In this document: positions 35,123 to 44,172 of the stretch, in pieces
How positions within the stretch are numbered: the stretch's first letter is position 1
Layout: each line of letters opens with the position of its first letter
NCBI GenBank assembly: GCA_017311185.1
Contig: JAESUZ010001506.1
Location: 1,240,001 to 1,304,000, forward strand
Reading direction: 5' to 3'
Origin: Proteles cristata cristata
Lineage: Eukaryota; Chordata; Mammalia; Carnivora; Hyaenidae
Length of the DNA stretch: 64,000 bases
The notes under the pieces: generated by a model
What the model was told of the DNA's origin: nothing
Databases searched by the model: none
What the model saw: only the letters and a program-made list of their open reading frames with translations
Translations under genes and position numbers: made by a program

Positions 35123-35802
35123 CTGATTTTCTTCATGGGAAACCCTCATCTGCTCCTTGAGGACAGACATTCGGGCTGCCTCTTCCTTCCTCAAGACTCT
35201 CTCCTTCTTGAGCTCGGGACTCCAGAAGGTCTTGATACTGTTCATGGAAGATCCCAACTTGCTGTCCTTGATGTCTAGCTCTTTCCGGAGGAGGTCATTC
35301 TCTCTCTGAAGTTCCTTGAGCTGGGCTTGAAGGTCTAACATTGTGCTATCCCTTACCTGCCTCAACATGGAGGGAACCTGGTGGTGGTGATGATGAGATG
35401 AGCTAGTCAGACCTCCATGTTGATCCGTGTATGAAAGAACATCTGTGTGGGAAAGTCCAGCAGAAGCAATATTGGGACTACTCCCCATGGCTGTGACTCG
35501 GCCTCCATATACAGCTCGATTTGTGGCTCTTCCCAGAGTCATGGTGCCCTTTGGGTAAGTTGTTGAAGCCACCCCCTCATGATCACTCAGATACATAGGT
35601 CCAGATGTAGCATAGGCTGCATTAAGGGACTGGATATTCTCCATGGACAGTGTCTTGCCTGTTCCTCCACCTCCCCCACTGCTTGTTCTTCTGTGGCCCA
35701 AACGAGGAGACCTTGGCAAACGAGGAGATCTGGAAGGGCTACCTTCCAGATTGGTGATTGTTCTTGCACTTCCATACATTTTTCTTCTATTATGAGGTGC
35801 TA
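35123..35802 (-). CDS. ERC2: ERC2 first coding exon (5' UTR end plus codons 1-219)
   Basis: This exon encodes the N-terminus of ERC2 (CAST/ELKS2), a large coiled-coil scaffold of the presynaptic cytomatrix. The family is known to bind RIM, liprin-alpha, Bassoon and Piccolo and to help organise vesicle release. I recognise the protein from its start MYGSARTITN, the SPSRSPRLPRSPRLGHRR basic/SP stretch (14-31), Gly5 (35-39), KTLSMENIQSLNAAYATSGP (42-61), His5 (129-133), the beginning of the coiled coil (about 144-180, LQAQLKELQRENDLLRKELD) and the conserved FWSPELKKER (185-194). TITNLEG and the His run separate it from the paralogue ERC1. Translation starts at 35779 with A at -3. The exon is read from an acceptor after CTTCTCTTCAG (AG at 35804-35803) to a donor CAG|GTAGGT (GT at 35122-35121). 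Codons 1-219 end exactly at the donor, so the intron is phase 0; the reading frame continuing to 35075 is intronic. The full protein is about 950 residues, so only about a fifth is here. No frameshift or stop is seen. Ser45 matches the site I recall as a SAD kinase target in CAST. Confidence 0.97.
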
Positions 35803-35818
35803 CTGAAGAGAAGGAATG
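35803..35818 (-). other. 3' splice acceptor before the ERC2 coding exon
   Basis: The minus strand reads GCATTCCTTCTCTTCAG and then the 23-nt UTR before ATG. This is a short polypyrimidine tract ending in CAG. No competing AG is seen between the tract and the ATG, apart from weaker ones inside the UTR. The exact exon edge is inferred from sequence only. Confidence 0.75.
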
Positions 35819-36423
35819 CTATACTAAGTTGGGAGGTAAGCCAGTATTTCCACTATTGGCCAGAATTTTCACTGCATATTTTTCACCATCTGTACCAGAA
35901 AATGACTCCAAACAGAGATCTGAAAAATGAGAAAAAAGATAATCAAAAACAAACTATCATATTTTTAAAAATACATTGATAGATAAAATGGTGATAATGA
36001 TAGATACATGAACAACAGATGGTCACACTCATATTCATTTTTTTAAATTACCCCACACTTTACTTACTACATGCAAACATTTTGTATATTTCTTCCACCC
36101 TGCTCCCAAGTAAGGTCAAAAGTTCTCAGAGCAAAAAATAAACTTGTTTTTCCTTAGGAAAATGAAGCTTCGCATTTTGGTTTATGCGAAGTGACAGTTG
36201 GGACCTCCAGAAAATTCACCATAGAATTCCTTATCATAGAGAACTATAAAATACTCCATCCTAGGGGTATAACCCCTCCCCCCCCCCATATACAAGTGGC
36301 TTGACAGTGACTCTGAGAAGCTTTTGATTCCTAGGATATGGAATAACAGTCAAGCATGTTCTTACTTCCCCATTCTGTACCCATTCCTGACATCATTAAT
36401 CCATCACAGTCCTCATTTCCACT
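35819..36423. other. Repeat-poor flank of the ERC2 exon (upstream intron)
   Basis: No repeat is seen in the 600 bp before the acceptor. A C-run (36279-36288) is the only low-complexity feature. Confidence 0.55.
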
Positions 36424-36440
36424 AAGACTGGAACTCTTCA

Positions 36441-36667
36441 GGGGCGCCTGGGTGGCTTAGTCGGTTAAGCATCCGACTTTCGCTTGGGTCATGATCTCGC
36501 GGTTCGTGGGTTCGAGCCCCGCGTCGGGCTCTGTGCTGACTGCCAGCTCAGAGCCTAGAGCCTGTTTCAAGAGTCTGTGACTCCCTCACTCTCTGACCCT
36601 CCCCTGCTCACACTGTCTCTCTCTCTCTCTCCTAGAAATAAATAAAAATTTAAAAAAAAAAAAAAAA
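36441..36667 (+). mobile_element. Young feliform SINE, 640 bp upstream of the ERC2 exon
   Basis: Full-length younger-subfamily copy with CCTAGAAATAAATAAAA tail. The 16-bp duplication AAGACTGGAACTCTTC at 36424-36439 and 36668-36683 is perfect. Antisense to ERC2. Confidence 0.97.
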
Positions 36668-36683
36668 AAGACTGGAACTCTTC

Positions 36684-37559
36684 TCAACATAACATTCTAG
36701 ATGGTTTACCACCAATCAACTGGCATCAACTCAGGAGTTTGAACCTACTGGTTATTTTGGAGCTAGAAGAAAAAGAGATGACTCAACCATCAAGACTCCT
36801 ATATATCTACCCAGATCCTAAATGCTATTACCAGAGAAAATAGCAATCCTGTCTTTTTCTCCTTTCACATACATCTTTCAGGCTGGTGTTGTGGGATGTA
36901 AAAACATTTTGGTTGACCCAAATATTTACTTCACCCTACCCCACACCTGTCCAGAAATGGTGAAAGAACAGTACACCATGTTAGATTTCCTGGTTCCATA
37001 CCCCCCAGAGAAAAGTAGTAGAAGTTCTCTGTCATGGTTACTCAAGCACTTTGGTACACAATTTTATGTAACTGGCTTATAGGATTGTGATTATCCCCTT
37101 AGTGTTAGGACCCATGTGGCCTTAATGGGGTCCATGATGGCCTCCTGCTCTTCTTAGGGTATGTGTAATATACTTCATTTTTCTTCAGCTTTTTAGACAC
37201 TAAGACCACAGATTTTGGAGAGGGGTAAACCAAGATTCAGACTTCCACTCTAACACTGCCTAGCTTAATGACCTTACATTAGGGATGAGCATGTGACCCA
37301 CATTGGTCCAAAAAGATTTATACCACACATAAGCTGAAACAATTGGAAAACATAAGCTCTTTTTCAGCTAGAATTTACTTGCTTTGAGGTGCAAGTACTC
37401 ACTTAGTACTACCGTGAGGAAATGGCTTCTCTGGGAGTGAAGCTAATGCAAAGCAAAGCAGAGACAAATGTTAGATAGTTTGAAATCAAACCAAGTGACA
37501 TTACTTGATACCCTGGATCCAGCAGTCACTGAAGGCATATCTGCCCCAGGCCACTTTAG
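36684..37559. other. Intronic DNA, nothing recognised
   Basis: Frame 36822-37082 has no recognisable domain. Confidence 0.5.
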
Positions 37560-38040
37560 TTACATGCCAGGTAGAGTGGCCGCATTAAAGGCCCCAATTC
37601 TTTACCCCTTCTTGCATCTGTGTCCTTGGCAGTGCCCTCTCATCTGACTCTGAGTTCAGTCATATGATTTGCTTTGGCCAATAAGGTGGTAGCAAATGCA
37701 AAGGAAGCCTGAAGGAGCACTTGTGTATTTATTCTCTTGATCATTTTCCTCTGCAGTACTAATTAGAATATGCCCAATGTAGCTTGCTGGAAAATGAGAA
37801 AAAAAATAGAACCAAGGTGTCCTAGCCAATAGCCAACCAACTCAAGACATTTGAGCAATCCCAGCCAAGATCAGCAGAGCTGCCTAGCCAACCACCAGCT
37901 GACCACAGATGCATGAGCAAATCGAGCTGACATCCAATGAGCCCCATACACTCATGGACTAAAAAAATACTTCTTAGTATGTCACTGATGTTTTGCAGTT
38001 GGATGTTCTGCAGCACTTCTAGAGCAACAGACAATGGATG
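37560..38040 (+). mobile_element. MLT1-like LTR remnant
   Basis: Diverged MaLR-type sequence: GTGGCCGCATTAAAGGCCCC, TGATTTGCTTTGGCCAATAAGG, ACCACAGATGCATGAGCAAA, ATCCAATGAGCCC. The ends are blurred. Confidence 0.5.
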
Positions 38041-38270
38041 CATTCACTGGGAAGTTTCTTTTTTCATTCCATTCAATTCTAGTTGGGATATCTGTCATTT
38101 ATACCCTAAAGAGTCCTCATATATATTATGAAAAATATTTTCCATAAAGTCTCCTCCTTTCCCTAAAAAGTCCCTAAAATGAATTAAACTCCTGTTTAAA
38201 AAAGAATGAAAAAATATGTTTATGTTGCTCAGAACTTTGTTTTACTTGAAATAATACACAAATTATTTGG

Positions 38271-38500
38271 GGGGCACCTGGGTGACTCAGTCAGTTAAGC
38301 GGCTGACTTCTGCTCATGATCTCACAGTTCACATGTTCAAGACCCGCATCTGGTTCCATGCTGACAGCTCTGAGCCTGGACTTTGCTTCAGATTCTGTGT
38401 GTGTCTCTCTCTGTGTCTGTCCCTCCCCTCACTAGCGTGGATGCTCGCGTTCTCTCTCTCTCTCTCTCTCAAAAATAAATAAACTAAATATTTTAAAAAA
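38271..38500 (+). mobile_element. Carnivore SINE, older copy
   Basis: GGGGCACCTGGGTGACTCAG head, CTGACAGCTCTGAGCC body, CAAAAATAAATAAAC tail. Confidence 0.9.
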
Positions 38501-38776
38501 TCATTTTTTATCTAAGATTTTTTCATAATAATCTGTTATGTAAGAAAAGTGAATCAACAGTTTCAATGATAGCAGTTACATATATGATGAGAGAGAAAGA
38601 TCGTAGAATAATGTGACCGTAATATGAATAGTTAATGAGATGGAAAGATGTTCATCAGGTCAGAAGTGGGGGAGCCGACTACAAAACATGTTTATGGTTT
38701 AATCACATTGTAAAACACACATACATATACACTAACTTACAGAGAAGACTGGAACAACACATCAAAATGTTAACAG

Positions 38777-38956
38777 GGGTGTTGGGGTGGCTCAGTTGGT
38801 TAAGCATCCAACTCTTGATTTCAGCTTAGGTCTTGATCTTACAGTGTGTGAAATCAAGCCTCAAGTCAGGCTCTGCACTGACAGCATGAAGCCTGTGTAG
38901 GATTCTCTCTCTCTCTCTCTCTGCCCATCCCCTGTCAAAATAACTAAGCATTAAAA
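38777..38956 (+). mobile_element. Carnivore SINE, short older copy
   Basis: GGGTGTTGGGGTGGCTCAG head. The duplication AAAATGTTAACAG at 38764-38776 and 38957-38969 is exact. Confidence 0.93.
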
Positions 38957-38989
38957 AAAATGTTAACAGTGGTAGAATTCCAAGCAGTT

Positions 38990-39230
38990 TTCATTTTCTT
39001 CCTTTTATTTGTATATGTTAAATGTTCTATAATAAAGATCTTTTCTATTGTCTTTTTGGTCTCTATTTCATTTATTTCTGCTCTGATCTTACTAACTTTG
39101 GGCTTAGCTTATTCTTTCTCTAGTTCCTTAAGGTATAAAGTTAGGTTGTTCATGTGAGATCTTCCTTTTTTTCTTAATGTAGGTGTTCCTCACTATGAAC
39201 TTAAGAAAATATTTTTTCTCCTTCTATAAA
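38990..39230 (-). mobile_element. L1 ORF2 fragment
   Basis: Complement of a mid-ORF2 L1 segment: TCATTTATTTCTGCTCTGATC, ACTAACTTTGGGC, CTCTAGTTCCTTAAGGTATAAAG, AGGTTGTTCATGTGAGATC. Decayed, no coding capacity. Confidence 0.7.
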
Positions 39231-39598
39231 TTTCAACAGTTAAATGAACATGTTATTTTTGCTATGCTTAGAATCTAGGAATCTAGGTCCTAACTGAGCA
39301 ACCACTTATAGAGTTATCTTCCTAGAAGTGATAAAAATCTAACTTGTTCTTTCCCTGTCTTCTACTCTTGTGTCTTACAGGCAGATATTTCTGAGGTCTC
39401 TAGCTAGGCTGGAGGTCCCAATCCAAATTCAATAAAATCTATATCCACACAGATTTCATTTGTGGTGATTTTATCAGCACAGCTGGCCCAGGCTTTGGAG
39501 AATTGCAATAACCAACAAAAGTAGATCTGATCATTTGGAAACATACATACACATAACACACATGTAACATACCTCATATAACATACGATAAACAGAGA
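39231..39598. other. Intronic DNA between L1 pieces
   Basis: Unclassified; short ACATAC-rich run at 39540-39590. Confidence 0.45.
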
Positions 39599-39617
39599 TA
39601 GAGTAAATTATTTGAAA

Positions 39618-39855
39618 TTTTTTTAATGTTTTATTTATTTCTTTTTTTATATATATTTTTATTTATTTCTAGGAGAGAGAGACAGCATGAAGGGGGGAGG
39701 GTCAGAGAGAGAGGGAGACACAGACTCGGAAATAGGCTCCAGGCTCTGAGCTGGCAGTCAGCACAGAGCCCGACGCAGGGCTCGAACCCACGAACATGAG
39801 ATCATGACCTGAGCTGAAGTTGGACGCTTAACCGACTGAGCCACCCAGGTGCCCC
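39618..39855 (-). mobile_element. Feliform SINE, minus orientation
   Basis: Reverse copy with a duplicated AT-rich tail (TTTATTTATTTC twice, 39630-39670). Flanking duplications TAGAGTAAATTATTTGAAA / TAGAGTAATTTATCTGAAA lie at 39599-39617 and 39856-39874. Confidence 0.95.
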
Positions 39856-39984
39856 TAGAGTAATTTATCTGAAACAATGTTTCTTTATTTAAAGAGCAAT
39901 ACATATTGACAATGGCTCCCAGTTTCCTTGGGTTCTCTTTTCTTTTCTTTTCTTTTTTTTTGTTTAGTTTCAGATTTATATAGT

Positions 39985-40830
39985 GTCATGGTATGGATTG
40001 AGAAGCTTTCTATTTTTCACATTTTCTGGAACAGTTAGCATAATAAGAGACTACGCCAGCCCTGAAATGTTGGCCAGAACACATCCATAAAACTGAATGG
40101 GCTTCGCTATTGATGACCTTTTTATTTTTTACTATGTTTAGTGAATTATTCAGGTATGTTTCCTATTTTGTATCAATGAGCATTAAAATGTTTCTTAAGC
40201 AATAGTCCATTCCATACAGATTTTTCAGCCTTACTGGTAAGGTTGAAACTGATAATTGCTCTGTGTAAATATTCCTGAAATTTTTTTAAATCTCCAGTTA
40301 TGTTCCCATCTCATTCCTAATGTTTATTTTTTTTCTCTTTCTCTTGATGGCTATATGACAAATGTATGTCTACTTTTTCAGTGTTTTAAAGATACAGTTT
40401 TTGTTTTCTAAATATATTCTACTACATACACTTTCATTTTATCAGTATCTCTTTATCCTTAATAATAATTTCTTTGTGTGTACTTTGCCTTTTTGCATTA
40501 AATTTTCATTTATCTTCAATCATATTTTCTGATGAATCCATGTAAGATTATACTCATTGGCTGCATATTCCAGGATTTTATGTATAGAAACCCTGTCATA
40601 TGTAAATAGCTTGTTATTTTCCTTTTTATTTTTTTTCTATCCCAGGTATTATTCAGAAAGATGTATTTAAATGTCAGAGTGGTTAGAAGTTTTTGGCTAA
40701 TTGGTTCTAATTTTGGCAAGTGGTTCTAATTTTTGGCATTGAGATCATGGAATATAACATATATGTTTCTAATTTTTGAAATTTGTCAAAAACTTTCTAA
40801 TTGGCCCAATAAATAATCAGTTTTCTTAAT
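39985..40830 (-). mobile_element. Old L1 ORF2 region (L1M/HAL1-like)
   Basis: Complement of ORF2: CACATTTTCTGGAACAGTT, TGAATTATTCAGGTATG, CCATCTCATTCCTAATG, TATTATTCAGAAAGATG, GAGATCATGGAATATAACATA, TTGAAATTTGTCAAAAAC. Highly diverged. It lies out of order with the L1 piece at 38990. Confidence 0.6.
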
Positions 40831-40972
40831 TTTAAAGCAACTAATAGATGATTATAGAAATTTTTTAAAATAGAGATAGGCATACAGAAGAAAATGAAAA
40901 CACTCCCAATCCTGGCACTGATAGGCAGTTATCTGTTAATAAGTCAATGTTGTTGCTTCCAATTCCTTTTAA

Positions 40973-41002
<30 letters not shown>
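40973..41002 (+). repeat. (GT)n microsatellite
   Basis: About 15 perfect GT units. Confidence 0.97.
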
Positions 41003-41005
<3 letters not shown>

Positions 41006-41070
41006 TTTAAAGAAAATTAGTTATTATAGTCTATATAAAGTCTTTTACTCTCCTTTTACTCAATGTTTAT

Positions 41071-41328
41071 TTTTTTTTATAAATAGTTTATTGTCAAGTT
41101 GGTTTCCATATAACACCCAGTTCTTATCCCCACAAGTGCCCTCCCCCATGCCCATCACCACTCCCTCCCCCCCACACCCATCAGTCCTCAGTTTGCTCTC
41201 AGCATTCAAGAGTCTCTCATGGCTTGCCTTCCTCCCTCTCCCCCACTATTTCCCCCCTTCTTCTCCCCCATGGTCCTCCGTTAAGTTCTTCCTAATCCTC
41301 CTATACGTGCAAACATATGGTAGTTGTC
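41071..41328 (-). mobile_element. Young 5'-truncated L1 3' end, minus orientation
   Basis: Complement of the same L1 3' UTR as at 33757 and 52649 (AGTTTATTGTCAAGTTGG, CCACAAGTGCCCTCCCCCATGC, GTCCTCCGTTAAGTTC). The target duplication CTCAATGTTTATTT occurs at 41059-41072 and 41329-41342. Only about 250 bp were inserted. Confidence 0.95.
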
Positions 41329-41406
41329 CTCAATGTTTATTTCAATATCATTTCCTTCTTTTCACTTAACATTAATATACAAATATCTTAATAAAACATG
41401 ATTTTT

Positions 41407-41669
41407 TTTCCTTTTAAATTGTGTTGCCTTTTTATTTTTTATTTTTTTATTTTAATGTTATATTTATTTCTGAGAGAGAGAGAGAGAGAGAGAGACAGTG
41501 TGAGCATGGGAAGGCCAAAGAGAGAGGGAGATACAGAATCTGAAATAGGCTCCAGGTTCTGAGCTGGCTGTCAGCACAGAGCCCAATGCGGGGCTCGAAC
41601 CCACTAACCATGAGATCATGACCTGAGCCAAAGTCGGACGCTTAACCGACTGAGCCATCCAGGCGCCCC
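41407..41669 (-). mobile_element. Feliform SINE with extra sequence between tail and target duplication
   Basis: Reverse copy with head at 41669 (CCATCCAGGCGCCCC) and body to about 41450. The 17-bp duplication AATAAAACATGATTTTT at 41390-41406 and 41670-41686 is perfect. Between the left duplication and the SINE tail lies non-SINE CCTTTTAAATTGTGTTGCC (41410-41428). Confidence 0.95.
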
Positions 41670-41689
41670 AATAAAACATGATTTTTAAT

Positions 41690-42290
41690 GTCCACCAGGA
41701 GTCTCCAAGATGGCCACCAATTCCTCCCCTTTCTGTATACCTTTGTCCCGCCTTCCACAAAGAAGTGGATTCTATATTCCTTCTACCTTAATCTAGGCTG
41801 GCCTTGTAACTGCTTGGCTAGCAGATGCTGCAGAAGTGACACTCTTACAGCTCTGAACCTGGCTCTAAAGAGGCCTATAGCCTCTGCCTTTGCTCCCTTA
41901 AAAAACAGAGATTTAAGGTCTGAGCTACCTTACTGGAAAGAGAAGTCACACAGAAAGACGTACCCAGAAGATGAGACACCACATGAAAAGAAGCTACAAA
42001 AAGGAGAACCAAAGTATCTCAGCTAATAGCCAGCATCAAGACACCTTAGAGACATGGCATCTTAGACCTTCCAGCCTGACTGCCATCTGAAATTAGGTGC
42101 ATGAGTGACAGCTAACACTATGTGTAACAGAAGGACCACTCAATCAACCCAAAGAGTGATAAGAAATAATGAATTATTGTTTAAAACCTCCAAAGCTTGG
42201 AGAGGTGGCTGGGTGGGGGGGGGGGTGCGGTGGGGAGGTGGAGGGGGGTTGTTGTTATGCAGCAAAAGAACTGAAACAGTCACTTAATGT
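41690..42290 (+). mobile_element. MLT1-like LTR with internal G-rich expansion
   Basis: MaLR-type LTR: CAAGATGGCCACC, GGCTGGCCTTGTAACTGC, GAGACATGGCATCTTAGACCTTCCAGCC, ATGAATTATTGTTTAAAACC, and the end GTTGTTATGCAGCAAAAGAACTGAAACAG. A G-run block (42205-42255) interrupts the 3' part. Confidence 0.65.
42205..42255 (+). repeat. G-rich low-complexity block
   Basis: Contains G-runs of 12, 4, 6 and more within 50 bp, which meets the simple G-quadruplex pattern. Confidence 0.9.
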
Positions 42291-42377
42291 TTCATTGAAT
42301 GATTATCTAATCATCTATTCAACTAATCACCTATATGGGGACACTTAGGTAATTTCTTTTTGAAATGTAACTCTCAT

Positions 42378-42556
42378 AGGGGCACGTGGGTGGCTCAGTT
42401 GGTTAGGTATCTGACTCTTGATTTTGGCTCAGGTCATGATCTCAAGGTTGTGAGAAAGAGCCACACTGGGTGTGTAGCCTACCTAAGATTCTCTCTCTCC
42501 CTCTCTCTCTGCACCTACCCCACTTTCTCAAAAAACAAAAATTAAAAAATTAAAAA
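42378..42556 (+). mobile_element. Carnivore SINE, older short copy
   Basis: GGGGCACGTGGGTGGCTCAG head, TTGATTTTGGCTCAGGTC, CT-rich end and CAAAAAACAAAAATT tail. Confidence 0.9.
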
Positions 42557-42681
42557 TGGAAATATCATAATTAATATTCTGATTGATAAAACTTTGTATA
42601 CATCTCTTACCATTTCCCTAAGATAAAGTTCTGGAAGTAGAATTATAAGATTTGCTACCCACTATTAAAATTCCCCCCAGA

Positions 42682-42900
42682 GGGGCGCCTAGGTGGCTCA
42701 GTCTGTTAAGCGTCCAACTTTGGCTCAGGTCATGATCTCATGGTTTGTGGGTTCGAGCCTCACATCAGGCCATGTGCTGACTGCCAGCTCAGACCCTGGA
42801 GCCTGTTTCAGATTCTGTATCTCCCTCTCTCTCTGACCCTCCCTTGCTCACGCTGTCTCTCTCTCTCTCTCTCTCAGAAATAAATAAAACATTAAAAAAA
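42682..42900 (+). mobile_element. Feliform SINE
   Basis: GGGGCGCCTAGGTGGCTCAG head, CTGACTGCCAGCTCAGACC body. Target duplication TCCCCCCAGA at 42672-42681 and 42905-42914. Confidence 0.95.
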
Positions 42901-43096
42901 ATTATCCCCCCAGAAATGTTGAAATAATTTACACTCCCACCCTTCCCTTTACTTCACCTCCACAACTCTACTATTTACTCTCAATATATCCTAGAGCCAC
43001 CATCTTCTCTCAAGGCTATCAAAAATTCTTGAATTATCCAACTCAGGATCGTAGCTCTACATATTCAGTAAATACACGTTAAGAAGTATTTAAGTA

Positions 43097-44159
43097 AACA
43101 GCAACAAAACCAAAAGGCAACTGATGGAATGTGAAAAGATATTTTCAAATGACATATAAGATAAAGGGTTAGTACCCAAAATCTATAAAGAATGCACCAA
43201 ACTCAACACCCTAAAAGCAAATAATCCAGGGAAGAAAAGGGCAGAAGACATGAATAGACACTTTTCCAAGGAAGACATCCAGATGGCCAACAGACACATG
43301 AAAAGATGCTCAACATCATTCATCATCAGGGAAACACAAATCAAAACCACACTGAGATACCACCTCACACCGGTCAGAGTGGCTAAAATGAATAATCAGG
43401 AAACCATAGATGCTGGCGAGGATGTGGAGAAATGGGAACCCTCTTGCAGTGTTGGTGGGAATGCAAACTGGTGCAGCTGCTCTGGGAAACAGTATGAAGG
43501 TCCCTTAAAAAAATAAAAATAGAACTACGCTATGACCCAACAATAGCACTACCAGGAATTTATCCAAGGAATACAGGAGTGCTGATTCATAGGGGCACAA
43601 GTACCCCAATGTCTATAGCAGCACCTTCAATAATAGCCTAATTATGGAAAGAGTCTAAATACCCATCAACTGATGAATGGATTAAGAAGATGTGGTTTAT
43701 ATATACAATGAAATACTACTTGAAAATGAGAAAGAATGAAATCATGCCATTTGCAGCAACATGGATGGAACTAGAAGGTATTATGCTAAGTGAAATAAGT
43801 CAGTCAGAGAAAGACAGATACCATATGTTTTCATTCATATATGGATCTTTGGAAAGTCAATAGAAGACCATGGGGGAAGGGAGGAGGGGAAAAATGGTTA
43901 CAAACAGAAAGCGAGGGAGGCAAACCATAAGAACTCTTAAAAACATAGAAAAAACTGAGGGTGGATGGGTGGGGGAGAGGGGGAAATGGGTGATGGGCAT
44001 TGAGGAGGGCACTTGTTGGAATGAGCACTGGGTATTATTGTATGTAAGTGATGAACCATAGGAATGTACCCCAAAGACCAAGAGCATACTTTACACACTG
44101 AATGTTAGCCAATTTGATAATAAATTATATTTTTAAAAATAATAAAAATAAAAATAAAT
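43097..44159 (+). mobile_element. 5'-truncated L1 with ORF2 C-terminus and 3' UTR
   Basis: About 1.06 kb. It encodes a recognisable but decayed ORF2p C-terminus ([20 protein letters not shown], then [11 protein letters not shown]; frame 43250-43516), then GATGAATGGATTAAGAAG, AACATGGATGGAAC, a G/A-rich 3' UTR and AATTTGATAATAAATT. Stops and frameshifts break the reading frame. Target duplication AAGTATTTAAGTA at 43084-43096 and 44160-44172 is perfect. It is an older relative of the L1s at 33757 and 52649. Confidence 0.95.
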
Positions 44160-44172
44160 AAGTATTTAAGTA

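Larger units (their letters stand above)
42295..43075 (-). mobile_element. Old L1 3' region, split by two SINEs
   Basis: Complement of L1M 3' text: CCATTTCCCTAAGATAAAGTTCTGGAAGTAGAATTATAAG between the SINEs, ATTTACACTCCCACCC after them. Confidence 0.5.

Noticed and set aside
43250..43516. Possible protein gene with similarity to reverse transcriptase C-terminus
   Set aside because: It is the decayed ORF2 end of a 5'-truncated L1 with stops and frameshifts, not a host gene.
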